From assembly GCF_017874375.1 (NCBI RefSeq), contig NZ_JAGGLK010000001.1, forward strand, positions 186,001 to 250,000: 64,000 nt of DNA. The letters run 5' to 3'. The DNA is from Methanohalophilus levihalophilus (GTDB lineage Archaea > Halobacteriota > Methanosarcinia > Methanosarcinales > Methanosarcinaceae). A program made the translations under genes and the position numbers. The notes below the pieces were generated by a model. It ran no database searches, was not told the origin of the DNA, and saw only the letters and a list, made by a program, of their open reading frames with translations. Below, in pieces: positions 49,022 through 57,509 of the stretch. Each line of letters starts with the position of its first letter. Within the stretch, counting starts at the first letter, position 1.

Positions 49022-49879
49022 TTATCGATTCAGTTTTCGTCTGTAATGTCTTCGGATTGCGATTGCAAAGCTATTAACTCCCAGTACGATTATCAACAAT
49101 ACAAGGGCTGTACCATACTGTATCGGTCTTGTCTGGGCGATGTTTGTTCCAGATGTTGCCAGTACAAACAGGTGATATGGAAGTGCCATAAACTGTGAGA
49201 ATACTGAATCCGGCAATCTCGGCAGGAAATAGGCTGCTCCCGTCAGAAGAATTGGTGCGGTTTCCCCGGCAACACGACCAATACTCAACACCGTTCCGGT
49301 TACGATTCCCGGAATTGCTGCCGGCAATACTACGTGGCGTATTGTCTTCCATTTTGTGATTCCAAGGGCAAGGGATGCTTCCCTGTATCCCATGGGCACT
49401 GTCAGGAGTGCTTCTTTGCTTGCTCTGATTATTACGGGCAGAATTAGTAATGCAAGTGTAAGGGATGCTGATAACAGGGATGGGCCAAAATCAAAATATT
49501 TGACAAACAGGGCAAGTCCGAAAAGACCGAAAACAACTGAAGGAGTTCCGGCAAGGTTGTTAATTGCCATTTCTATTGCCCAGGTTGATCGGCTTTCGGT
49601 TGCATATTCATTCAGGTATATTGCACACAGTACCCCCAATGGCACAGCAATTGCGATTGATAGTCCTACTAGGTACAGGGACCCGACAATTGCTGAATAA
49701 ATACCGCCTTCTGTCATCCTGTTTTTAGGCATTTCCGTAAGGAAATCAATACTCAATACGCTGTATCCCTGCAGGATTATGTAAAGGAGAATTAATGTAA
49801 CAAATATTGCTACAAGAATAGCTGCTGATCTTATTATTCCGAAAGCAATTTTTTCGGTGGTTTTTGAACTAATAGCCAT
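49022..49879 (-). CDS. pstA: Phosphate ABC transporter permease PstA
   Basis: 285 residues from ATG 49879 (GGAGGTC just upstream; TTG 49882 rejected). Six membrane helices; the EAA-like loop RASKEALLTVPMGYREASLALGITKWKTIRHVVLPAAIPGI contacts PstB. GRVAGETAPILLTG is the PstA-typical motif. The ATG overlaps the pstC stop (TGATG). Confidence 0.96.
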   Translation of the reverse strand: MAISSKTTEKIAFGIIRSAAILVAIFVTLILLYIILQGYSVLSIDFLTEMPKNRMTEGGIYSAIVGSLYLVGLSIAIAVPLGVLCAIYLNEYATESRSTWAIEMAINNLAGTPSVVFGLFGLALFVKYFDFGPSLLSASLTLALLILPVIIRASKEALLTVPMGYREASLALGITKWKTIRHVVLPAAIPGIVTGTVLSIGRVAGETAPILLTGAAYFLPRLPDSVFSQFMALPYHLFVLATSGTNIAQTRPIQYGTALVLLIIVLGVNSFAIAIRRHYRRKLNR

Positions 49880-50772
49880 CAAAGACCTCCTTTAAGCCTG
49901 TATTTTGTCTTAATCCTGTCAGCTATTAGATTGATGATGAATGTGATTATGAAAAGCACTGATCCCACTGCAAACAACGCGTGGAAGTGATCGCTACCCT
50001 GTGCAACTTCTCCCATTTCAAGGGCTATTGTTGCTGTCATTGTACGAACCGGATCAAACAGGCCCTCGGGGAATCCGGGGATAACTGCCATGTTTCCTGT
50101 GACCATGAGTACGGTCATTGTTTCGCCAATTGCTCTCCCTATTCCAAGAATTACTGCTGCTGATATTCCGGAAATAGCGGCAGGAAGTGTGACTCTGTAA
50201 ATGGTCTGCCAGTGCGTACTTCCCAGTGCGAGGGAACCTTCCTTAAGTGAAAGAGGAACTGAATTAATTGCGTCTTCTGATATTGAAATAATGGTTGGCA
50301 GTGCCATCATTGCGAGCATTATTGATCCTGCAAGTGCAGTCTGTCCGGTAGGCAGATTCAATGCATCCTGAAGGATGGGTACAAGAACAACCAATCCGAA
50401 GAAACCGTACACAACTGATGGAATTCCTGCCAGGATTTCAATAAAAGGTTTCAGGAATTCTGATACTTTTGGGCTGGCAAGCTCCGCAATGTAAATTGCA
50501 GCTGCAACTCCTAAAGGTACAGCAATTATTATGGCTCCAAATGTTACCAGAAGTGAACCTAATAGTAACGGTAAAAGTCCGAATTTAGGTGGACTGGATG
50601 TTGGGAACCATCCTGTTCCGAAAAGGAATTCAGTAAATGGAAATGTTTCAAAAAGAAGGTATCCATCCCTGAAAAGGAAAAAACATATAAGGAATAGGGC
50701 AAAAACGGTTACAGCTGACGCTATAAATAATCCGCTTTCAATTCCTTTTTCCTTATATCTTCGGTGTATCAT
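49879..50772 (-). CDS. pstC: Phosphate ABC transporter permease PstC
   Basis: 297 residues and six helices. EDAINSVPLSLKEGSLALGSTHWQTIYRVTLPAAISGI is the EAA loop and GRAIGETMTVLMVTGN the PstC-typical motif. Pairs with PstA to form the channel. Starts 36 nt after pstS with a GAGGCGTG site. Confidence 0.96.
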   Translation of the reverse strand: MIHRRYKEKGIESGLFIASAVTVFALFLICFFLFRDGYLLFETFPFTEFLFGTGWFPTSSPPKFGLLPLLLGSLLVTFGAIIIAVPLGVAAAIYIAELASPKVSEFLKPFIEILAGIPSVVYGFFGLVVLVPILQDALNLPTGQTALAGSIMLAMMALPTIISISEDAINSVPLSLKEGSLALGSTHWQTIYRVTLPAAISGISAAVILGIGRAIGETMTVLMVTGNMAVIPGFPEGLFDPVRTMTATIALEMGEVAQGSDHFHALFAVGSVLFIITFIINLIADRIKTKYRLKGGL

Positions 50773-50807
50773 TTCACGCCTCGAAGGAGGTTTCGCTATT
50801 TAATGTA

Positions 50808-51671
50808 TCAGGCCGGGAAGTAGCCGACATCTGTTACGATTGCTTTTCCTTCGTCACTCTGGATGAAGTTAATGAAATCCGCTGCGAGACCTTCTGGTTC
50901 TCCGTTAGTGTAAAGATACAATGGTCTTGCCAGAGGATATTCTCCACCAAGGATGTTGGCTTCAGTTGCTTCAATCATTCCTTCGCCTGCGTCAAGTGAA
51001 ATCGGTTTGATGGAATCATCAAGGTATGCAAATCCAATGTAACCTATTGCGTATTCATTCTGAGAAACAGTCTGGACAATTGCTCCGTTGGAAGGCTGTG
51101 TAAGCTTGTCTGCACGGTATTCGTCTTCGCTCATAGCTTCTTCTTTGAAGTATTCGTAGGTGCCGGAACTGCTGTCACGTGAAGTTACAACAATTTCCAT
51201 GTCATTTCCGCCGACATCTGCCCAGTTGGAGTAAGTACCGTTGTAAATGCCTCTGATCTGTTCGTAAGTAAGTCCTTCAATTGTGTTCTCAGGGTTTACA
51301 ACAACTGCAATTCCATCCCATGCAACAACATGTTCCATTGGGTTGATTCCATTTGTTTCTGCAGTTTCCCTTTCTGACTCCTTAATTGATCTGGATGCCA
51401 TTGCAATTTCAATTTCGCCGTCGATAAGTGCAGCAATTCCAACTCCTGATCCCCCCCCGATTACAGTTATGCTGGTTTCAGGATTGTTTTCCATATAAAT
51501 TTCAGCTTCTGCCTGTGAAAGTGGAAGGACTGTGTCTGATCCTTTGACGATAATACTTTCCATTTCCACTTCATCTTCACCGTTTTCATTACCGGTACAT
51601 CCGGCACCAAAGAGTGCCACCACCATGATTAGTACAAGTGTGATAGTCCAAAGTTTTGCTCTGTTTATCAT
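50808..51671 (-). CDS. pstS: Phosphate-binding lipoprotein PstS
   Basis: 287 residues from ATG 51671 (MINRAKLWTITLVLIMVVALFGAGC), which has GAGGA upstream; the open frame starts earlier but lacks a ribosome site. The lipobox LFGAGC predicts membrane lipid attachment. The mature protein shows phosphate-binding motifs SIIVKGSDTVLPLSQAEAE, GGGSGVGIAALIDGEIEIAMASR and TSRDSSSGTYEYF. Captures phosphate outside the cell for PstCAB. Confidence 0.95.
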   Translation of the reverse strand: MINRAKLWTITLVLIMVVALFGAGCTGNENGEDEVEMESIIVKGSDTVLPLSQAEAEIYMENNPETSITVIGGGSGVGIAALIDGEIEIAMASRSIKESERETAETNGINPMEHVVAWDGIAVVVNPENTIEGLTYEQIRGIYNGTYSNWADVGGNDMEIVVTSRDSSSGTYEYFKEEAMSEDEYRADKLTQPSNGAIVQTVSQNEYAIGYIGFAYLDDSIKPISLDAGEGMIEATEANILGGEYPLARPLYLYTNGEPEGLAADFINFIQSDEGKAIVTDVGYFPA

Positions 51672-51761
51672 GTGTTTTCCTCTATTCTTCGGGACATTCG
51701 CCCTTGTCATGAAGAATGGGGAATCCGTATATAGTTTTACTCTCAATAATCTAAATTAATG

Positions 51762-51808
51762 CCTATAGGTATATGTATAGGCTATATTACTATATATTTC
51801 AATATAGT
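51762..51808. promoter_or_regulatory. Two palindromes upstream of the pst operon
   Basis: CCTATA-N8-TATAGG (51762-51781) and ACTATAT-N6-ATATAGT (51789-51808) are perfect inverted repeats, 7 nt apart, in the A/T-rich region between pstS and the small zinc-ribbon gene. Spacing and A/T content fit paired operators for a phosphate-responsive regulator; TATA-like sequences overlap them. Confidence 0.45.
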
Positions 51809-51827
51809 ACTATCTTTGATGGACAAG

Positions 51828-51983
51828 TCAGTGCGCTGAAATCTTTATTTTGGTCACCCAATCGTATAGAGGTTCAATTGCTCCGCATTCCGGGCAGTAC
51901 TTAACCTTGATATTTCCAAGATTCTTTTTTTGCAGTTCCCCCTTGCAAATATAACATTTATCTTCATTATCAGAAAGTATCAT
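51828..51983 (-). CDS. Tiny zinc-ribbon protein
   Basis: 51 residues found by direct translation. It encodes MILSDNEDKCYICKGELQ..., ending at TGA 51828. Four cysteines in CYIC...CPEC spacing (residues about 10-34) form a rubredoxin/zinc-ribbon knuckle pair. AGGA lies just upstream of ATG 51983. That ATG overlaps the stop of the preceding small gene (ATGA), which strongly suggests both are real and coupled. Function unknown; it sits directly upstream of the pst promoter region. Confidence 0.68.
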   Translation of the reverse strand: MILSDNEDKCYICKGELQKKNLGNIKVKYCPECGAIEPLYDWVTKIKISAH

Positions 51984-52156
51984 TTTCCTGCCAATCCCCC
52001 AATTAAGAACCTGTAAACTTCAAGTTCTTCCGCATCGTAATTTTGAATAGCTTCCAAACGGATGTTATATCCGGTTTTATGCTTCCGGATGTATTTCACA
52101 TTATTATTGGATTTGCTTCCAAATACCAATTCCTCAGTTTCTATTTCTCTCATCAT
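51980..52156 (-). CDS. Small hypothetical protein coupled to the zinc-ribbon gene
   Basis: 58 residues by direct translation, starting MMREIETEELVFGSKS and ending with GGLAGK. Predicted strand-strand-helix layout (VKYIRKHKTGYNIRLEAIQ, then DAEELEVYRFLIGG). No cysteines and no recognised family. Its TGA overlaps the ATG of the downstream 51-residue gene. No clear ribosome site is visible, so the transcript may be leaderless; A/T-rich TATA candidates lie at about 52185-52225. Confidence 0.55.
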   Translation of the reverse strand: MMREIETEELVFGSKSNNNVKYIRKHKTGYNIRLEAIQNYDAEELEVYRFLIGGLAGK

Positions 52157-52316
52157 CCATAGATAGTCGCGAGGTGTATATCTAGTTAATCTACTAAATA
52201 TATAGTTAAATCAATTTTCTATATATTCCAATCGCCCGCTTTTTCCCTGATGCCTGAGATATAGAAACGCATATCTTTATTGGAGGCTATTTTTCTCTTC
52301 TGGAGATGAAAGGTCT

Positions 52317-53684
52317 ATGAGCGATTTCCTGATCACAAATACCAGAGTTTTTTATAATAACATTTTACAACCCGGTGAGATCCTGATTGAAGATGGTAAA
52401 ATCAAAAGGATAGCGAAGGATCTAAAAGGCGAAAACGTAGATCAGGTTATTGACGCTGAAGGGGCACTTACTCTTCCATCCGGAATTGATGTTCATGTAC
52501 ATTTCAGGGAACCTGGTTCTGAGCATAAGGAAGACTGGTATACAGGGAGCTGTGCTGCTGCAGCCGGTGGTATTACAACAGTTTTTGATCATCCGAATAC
52601 CATGCCTCCCACAATTGACAAGAAATCCTTTAAGCAAAAACTCAAGATGGCAAATCGGAAATCGATTGTTGATTTCGGGATAAACGGTGGGGTTACGAAA
52701 TCCGTTGACAAACTTCCTGAACTATGGAAGTTGGGTGTGAGTGCATTTGGTGAAATATTCATGGCACAGTCAACGGGTGGTTTGGGTATTGATGATGAAA
52801 TATTCCACGAAGCAATGAAATCAATTAGCAATCTGGGCGCAACTGCCTGCATACATGCAGAAGATGAGGAAATTCGTCTCAAGAATGAATCCATTCTGAA
52901 AAAGGATTTTTCATTTGAATCCCATTCACGAGCCAGATCAAATCTGTGTGAAGGTATTGCTGTCAAAAAAGCCCTCGATGAACTCAATAAAACCGGTGCT
53001 AAAGGACATTTCTGTCATATCAGCACGATGGAGGCGGTGGGTCAGATCAAAAACCAGAAGCTTTTAAATTCGGAAAAAGGAGCAGGGCACCTGACGGCTG
53101 AGGTTGCTCCGCATCACCTGTTCCTCTCGACAAAAGATTGGAACAATCTTGGAGTTTTCGGGAAAATGAATCCTCCTCTTAGGGACAGGCGTAGTGTGAA
53201 AGCATTGGTGAATGCTATTAATGATGGTACTATCGACATGATAGCCTCGGATCATGCTCCCCATCGTGAATTTGAGAAAGAGGGGGATATTAAATCCGCA
53301 CCATCGGGAGTTCCGGGAGTTGAGACTCTTCTACCTTTAATGCTTGTAGCCGTGAAGCGTAACCTCATTCCTCTTGGTCGTATGATAGATCTGACCAGCG
53401 CTGCTCCCGCAAGGACATTTGGGCTGGACAGGCATGGCAAAGGCTCTTTTGCTGAAGGTTTTGATGCCGATCTGGTAATTGTTGATCCACGCCATGTTCG
53501 CAAAATAAAAGGCGATGATTTACATAGCAAGGCCGGTTGGACTCCATATGAGGGTATGGATGGCATTTTTCCTGAAGTTACCTTTTCAAGAGGAGAAATT
53601 ATCTGGGAAGAAGAGATTATTGCGCAAAAAGGGCGTGGTGAGTTCCTAAAAGGTGCGGGTTTTCCTGAAGAAGACGATGAGTAA
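52317..53684 (+). CDS. pyrC: Dihydroorotase
   Basis: 455 residues, class I type. Metal motif DVHVHFREPG, then AAAGGITTVFDHPNT, ACIHAEDE, HFCHIST and the SDHAPH motif with the catalytic aspartate. It closes N-carbamoylaspartate to dihydroorotate, the step after PyrBI (5.4-6.8 kb). TGGAGATGAAAGGT precedes the ATG. Single gene, not linked to the other pyr genes. Confidence 0.95.
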   Translation: MSDFLITNTRVFYNNILQPGEILIEDGKIKRIAKDLKGENVDQVIDAEGALTLPSGIDVHVHFREPGSEHKEDWYTGSCAAAAGGITTVFDHPNTMPPTIDKKSFKQKLKMANRKSIVDFGINGGVTKSVDKLPELWKLGVSAFGEIFMAQSTGGLGIDDEIFHEAMKSISNLGATACIHAEDEEIRLKNESILKKDFSFESHSRARSNLCEGIAVKKALDELNKTGAKGHFCHISTMEAVGQIKNQKLLNSEKGAGHLTAEVAPHHLFLSTKDWNNLGVFGKMNPPLRDRRSVKALVNAINDGTIDMIASDHAPHREFEKEGDIKSAPSGVPGVETLLPLMLVAVKRNLIPLGRMIDLTSAAPARTFGLDRHGKGSFAEGFDADLVIVDPRHVRKIKGDDLHSKAGWTPYEGMDGIFPEVTFSRGEIIWEEEIIAQKGRGEFLKGAGFPEEDDE

Positions 53685-53742
53685 AGGTACTTTTAGTTAA
53701 ACGGAAACAAACCTTTATATCTTCTACACTTAATTATTTATC

Positions 53743-54633
53743 ATGGCCAGAAACAAGTATCCAGTCCACACTACCCTAAGTAGTGACGCCATAAAGGTGC
53801 TTGAAAGATATGAGAAGGAACTTGGGGCAAAAAATCTGGTTCTTGAAAAGGCCCTTTTGTCCCTTGACACAAGCAGGTTTAAATCCAAGCTAGATACGCA
53901 GAACCTTGACAGGGCAATTAAGCGTATCGGCACTGGTGTGGCAGGGCTGGACGATATGCTTGAAGGTGGCATTCCTGAAGGATTTTCTGTCATTGTTACA
54001 GGTCCCCCGGGCACCGGGAAAACAACATTATCCATGCAGTTTCTGGTTGAAGGTGTCAAGAAAGGTGAGAAATGTGTCCTCTTCTCTTTTGAGGAACGAC
54101 TGCAGCAGCTTGTCCAACACTTTATGCGTTTTGGCTGGGATCTCGGGAAATACATTGATGACGGGTATCTGGAAGTTTTTGGAATGTCAATGCTCACATT
54201 CGAGGAAATCACCGAAATACTTGAGACCTACAAGCCAAAGCGTGTGGTTTTTGATTCCCTTAGTGTTTTCAGCAACCCCGAAGAGTTCCGAAAGTCTCCT
54301 GCGTGGCGCTCTTCTCACAGGTTGATGAAGCAGCGTAAGATGACCTCTTTCCTGATTACCGAGAAGAACCATGGAATTGAAACAAAATCCTTTGATGATT
54401 ACGATTTCCTTGGTGACGGTATTATTTTCCTGGATTCCATGAAGGTAAATGAAGTGGATGCTACATTATCTCCTGTTCTTGCAGTACAGAAAATGCGAGC
54501 TACCAAGGTAGATACAACTCCGCAGCCTTTCAGGTTTGGAGAACATGGTATTGTGAAATATCGCTCCCTTCATCTTGAGTCCAGATTGCAGGAACGTCTT
54601 GGTGTCAGTTCCATGGAACCGGGGTTTGATTAA
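53743..54633 (+). CDS. KaiC/RadA-like ATPase with RHH-like N-terminus
   Basis: 296 residues. Residues about 5-50 (YPVHTTLSSDAIKVLERYEKELG...LEKALLSLD) resemble a ribbon-helix-helix element. The RecA-fold domain follows: RIGTGVAGLDDMLEGGIPEGFSVIVTGPPGTGKTTLS (Walker A GPPGTGKT about 87-94), CVLFSFEE, Walker B VVFDSLSVF. This is a single KaiC-like domain of the RAD55/GvpD-like group, widespread in archaea, and probably signalling or regulatory rather than recombination. TATA (CTTTATATC, about 53712-53720) lies 26 nt from the ATG: a leaderless transcript. Confidence 0.86.
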   Translation: MARNKYPVHTTLSSDAIKVLERYEKELGAKNLVLEKALLSLDTSRFKSKLDTQNLDRAIKRIGTGVAGLDDMLEGGIPEGFSVIVTGPPGTGKTTLSMQFLVEGVKKGEKCVLFSFEERLQQLVQHFMRFGWDLGKYIDDGYLEVFGMSMLTFEEITEILETYKPKRVVFDSLSVFSNPEEFRKSPAWRSSHRLMKQRKMTSFLITEKNHGIETKSFDDYDFLGDGIIFLDSMKVNEVDATLSPVLAVQKMRATKVDTTPQPFRFGEHGIVKYRSLHLESRLQERLGVSSMEPGFD

Positions 54634-54639
54634 TTCTTT

Positions 54640-55341
54640 TCAGATAAACTGGGATATTAATCCAGCAAGGATTACAGTTATGTAAATTGCGCGGAAGCTT
54701 CCCGCTCCGCCAATACTTATGAAAGCACTTCCTCTTTCTTCTTTATTAAGCGCAAAGAGGTGTGCCATTGTCCCGGCCAGTACTCCCATTGTCCCGGCAA
54801 CAAAAACAATGATGTCCGCATTAATAGGGTCCAGCAGCAATGCAAAAGGAATGGCAATTATGCCTATGTAATCAGGAACAACTATTCCTACCCCATCGAT
54901 CATTTCTGCCACTAAGGCAACAACTACCATCACTATAAGCGCGATTTCAAGAGCTACAAAATTCATCTGGAGAGTAAGCAAAAATGCTGCAAGGAATAGG
55001 GGGATTACAAACCCGCCTAAGTTTATAGTTACGACTGTATCAAATACGATTCTGGTTCCGCTTGATAATTCCTTAACAACCGGCACTGAAAATATCTTTT
55101 CCAATACCAGTGCATCACGCTGCAGATGCTCTTGTTTCCGTGTTCTCATTTTTATAACAGGAATTTCCACATTACCGGCAATTGGTATCAATAACAATAT
55201 TCCAAATAGCACTGCTGAGGGTATGGTTCCAAGTGATAATTGGCCAAGATAGCACAATGCCGCAGTAGGCAGCAAAATGAAAGCATATACGGCAAAATGC
55301 CTGTAGTCGGTTTTGTTAAGAAATCCTCGCATATATCTCAT
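54640..55341 (-). CDS. DUF1614 membrane protein
   Basis: 233 residues with about seven hydrophobic helices. GGFVIPLFLAAFLLTLQMNF, DGVGIVVPDYIGIIAIPFALLLDP and SIGGAGSFRAIYITVILAGLIS match the DUF1614 (COG4089) family. Its role is unknown; the family is common in archaea. It converges on the ATPase gene with a 6-nt gap. Confidence 0.85.
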   Translation of the reverse strand: MRYMRGFLNKTDYRHFAVYAFILLPTAALCYLGQLSLGTIPSAVLFGILLLIPIAGNVEIPVIKMRTRKQEHLQRDALVLEKIFSVPVVKELSSGTRIVFDTVVTINLGGFVIPLFLAAFLLTLQMNFVALEIALIVMVVVALVAEMIDGVGIVVPDYIGIIAIPFALLLDPINADIIVFVAGTMGVLAGTMAHLFALNKEERGSAFISIGGAGSFRAIYITVILAGLISQFI

Positions 55342-55392
55342 CCGGTATTGAATAGGATAATATTTAACATTAATTCAGACTGATCTCGTGAA

Positions 55393-56121
55393 TTATATTT
55401 TTTCTATTATTCCCTGATATGAAATCGCTTTTCTGTTTTTGTCACGTATAATCAAAGTTCTCTCGGCAACGTTTCGCAGCTCTCCGGATTTGGAGTAGAT
55501 CCTGTATTCCTGATAGAAATCTTCCTCCCCGGAATCGGTTTGTTTTTCAAGTTGTTCTTCAATGCGTGGGAGATCTTCAGGATGAATGATATCGGCATAA
55601 TTTATAGATCCTGACAGGAAGTCCTCAGGTGTGTATCCAAAGTACTGTATGTCTTCTGAAACGTATTCCACCGGCCATCCCTTTTCTGCTTTCCACACAA
55701 AAATTGCCACTGGTTCTGTAGTTAATATGAAGTCACTGAAGTCTTCAATTTCATCAGTTTGATCTGTGATGTCAATAACAAAGCCCTGGAAATGTGTAAT
55801 TGTCCCGTTTGAATCTCTTTCAATCAATGTTTTTTCAAGCACTCTCCTGCTTTCTCCGGAAGGTGTAACAATACGATAGCAGTGAGTATAATCTTTCAAA
55901 TTCGTTTCACAAATATCTGCCAGGGATTTTCGGAGGCGTTCAAGATCGTCAGGGTGTACAATGCTTGCATATTTTCGATGCCCCTTTGTAAAATCATCAG
56001 GAGAATAGCCGAACTGTCTTATATTCTCGGATACGAATTCCACCGGCCACCCCTTTTCTGCTTTCCATAGGAAAACGACAACCGGATTTTCATATGAACT
56101 GCCTTGCATATTTTTAGTCAT
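55393..56121 (-). CDS. Two-PAS sensor protein, no output domain
   Basis: 242 residues made of two PAS-PAC units (about 10-120 and 128-242). Both begin VFLWKAEKGWPVEFVSENI..FGY or a close variant and carry HPDDLxR/HPEDLPR and YRI motifs, nearly identical to the PAS units of the 861-residue sensor at 40.7 kb. No kinase or transcriptional output is present. Probably a stand-alone ligand- or redox-sensing input that pairs with a separate protein. Confidence 0.86.
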   Translation of the reverse strand: MTKNMQGSSYENPVVVFLWKAEKGWPVEFVSENIRQFGYSPDDFTKGHRKYASIVHPDDLERLRKSLADICETNLKDYTHCYRIVTPSGESRRVLEKTLIERDSNGTITHFQGFVIDITDQTDEIEDFSDFILTTEPVAIFVWKAEKGWPVEYVSEDIQYFGYTPEDFLSGSINYADIIHPEDLPRIEEQLEKQTDSGEEDFYQEYRIYSKSGELRNVAERTLIIRDKNRKAISYQGIIEKI

Positions 56122-56266
56122 GATTTGCTCCCTTCAGATCTAAACCATAGTCATTTTTTACCAGATTGGTTAAGTAATTGTCGATTTTCTGGGAGGGCAT
56201 TCGTACAGAAGGGTTGGTGAAATCCAACAAATAACTTAAAATTAGATAGCTACATAAGGGGACTTT

Positions 56267-56545
56267 ATGGATTCCCAAACATCTCATCTTTCAAAAGATT
56301 TAGGAAAGTACCGTGTTGAAGTAAACACTGATCCGGAAAAAGGCGGGCACTTGATGATCTGGGTAAAACCGGATGAACATAATCTCAACGTATTCATCCG
56401 AAGTGACGATATGGAATGGGATTGTGCTTCCGCAAGGATGTTTTCTTCAGCGGAAGAGGCTGAAAAAGCATATGGCAAGATAGTTTCAGAAGAACAGATT
56501 GATCATATGTTGCTGAGCTGTGGTTTCGGAAAAAAATGCTTCTAA
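56267..56545 (+). CDS. Small soluble protein, unknown function
   Basis: 92 residues. DLGKYRVEVNTDPEKGGHLMIWVKPDEHNLNVFIRSDDMEWD reads as a beta sheet and SSAEEAEKAYGKIVSEEQIDHMLLSCGFGKKC as a helix with two or three cysteines near the end. Acidic and without membrane segments. I do not recognise it. The next gene starts 3 nt later, suggesting a two-gene unit. Confidence 0.65.
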   Translation: MDSQTSHLSKDLGKYRVEVNTDPEKGGHLMIWVKPDEHNLNVFIRSDDMEWDCASARMFSSAEEAEKAYGKIVSEEQIDHMLLSCGFGKKCF

Positions 56546-56548
56546 GGT

Positions 56549-56749
56549 ATGAAAGCTATGTCTAAATTTAGCAAAAAGAAAGCTCAGTACTATGGATATT
56601 TCGTATTTGTAGTGGCTTTTGTTTTTGTGTTTTTTGACTGGATTTTTTCCTTTGGATACCAGTCTTTAATCTTTGTCCCTGCAGCTTTCTTTGTAGGAAT
56701 GATTGGTTATTGGCTTGGAGGTTTCCTCTACAGTCGCATTGCGGCTTGA
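56549..56749 (+). CDS. Small two-helix membrane protein
   Basis: 66 residues. A basic N-terminus (MKAMSKFSKKKAQYYG) precedes two hydrophobic helices (YFVFVVAFVFVFFDWIF and SLIFVPAAFFVGMIGYWLGGFLY), so the N-terminus is probably cytoplasmic. AAGGT lies before ATG 56549. No family recognised. Confidence 0.65.
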   Translation: MKAMSKFSKKKAQYYGYFVFVVAFVFVFFDWIFSFGYQSLIFVPAAFFVGMIGYWLGGFLYSRIAA

Positions 56750-56751
56750 TT

Positions 56752-56940
56752 TCAAAATCCTCCAAGAGCCTTCCATAGTAGAAATGTGTAGATGGCAAGG
56801 ATCAACATTCCGATTGCCACTTTTAGGTTTTCGTGCGGTACAGGTTTATCTTTAATAAAATAATCTTCAGGCTCCAACTCATCACCAACTATATTCTGGT
56901 AACATATTATTTCTTTTTTTGGACAGATAATTGTTTTCAA
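56752..56940 (-). CDS. Possible small membrane protein
   Basis: 62 residues with a TTG start and no strong ribosome site. The soluble N-part (KTIICPKKEIICYQNIVGDELEPEDYF) has two cysteines and a C-terminal helix (VAIGMLILAIYTFLLWKALGGF) is clear. The composition looks protein-like, but the start is uncertain. Convergent with the preceding gene by 2 nt. Confidence 0.4.
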   Translation of the reverse strand: MKTIICPKKEIICYQNIVGDELEPEDYFIKDKPVPHENLKVAIGMLILAIYTFLLWKALGGF

Positions 56941-57072
56941 ATTTCAAAACGAAATCATTTCAAAGCAAAGCTTTGACTTAAAGTAAGGAAGTTGTTAATC
57001 AAAGAGATTTAGTTTTCAAAAAAAGAAAAAAGATTCGGAATTCACTTCAGATAAATGAAGAATAAAAAGAAC

Positions 57073-57321
57073 TCAGGCATTGACCTCTGCCAATACTGAG
57101 TTAATGTCATTCATTTTCTGCAAGTAATCCCCACCAAGGTCTGTTATACCGTATCCATCTGATGATTTTTCAACAAGTCCCATATCAATCATCATGTTTA
57201 GATATTGATCTGCCCTGCTGAAATTCAGATTGGCATTGTATACAATTGCTGTCTTGGTTACTTTCGTACTACGTACTACGTTGAGTATGTCTACCATAAT
57301 TTCTAGTTTGCCACGCCTCAT
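57073..57321 (-). CDS. Small winged-helix DNA-binding protein (HTH_45-like)
   Basis: 82 residues. RGKLEIMVDILNVVRS...VTKTAIVYNANLNFSRADQYLNMMIDMGLVE and the wing DGYGITDLGGDYLQKM match the archaeal one-domain winged-helix family (PF14947-like). Commonly local regulators. ATG 57321 with an A/T-rich region containing TATA candidates upstream (57370-57450). Confidence 0.82.
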   Translation of the reverse strand: MRRGKLEIMVDILNVVRSTKVTKTAIVYNANLNFSRADQYLNMMIDMGLVEKSSDGYGITDLGGDYLQKMNDINSVLAEVNA

Positions 57322-57509
57322 TATTGTACCCCACCACAGGAATAATAGTTCTAAGCTAATTTACTACATTATCATTAGCCCTATATAATAATTTTCATAT
57401 ACATCCGCACTGATTAATAAATATTATCTATATAAAACAATATTTATTTTATGGGATCGATTTTATTCAAAAAAATTGCCTGCTTGTAGGAATAGTCGTA
57501 CGTGAAAAG

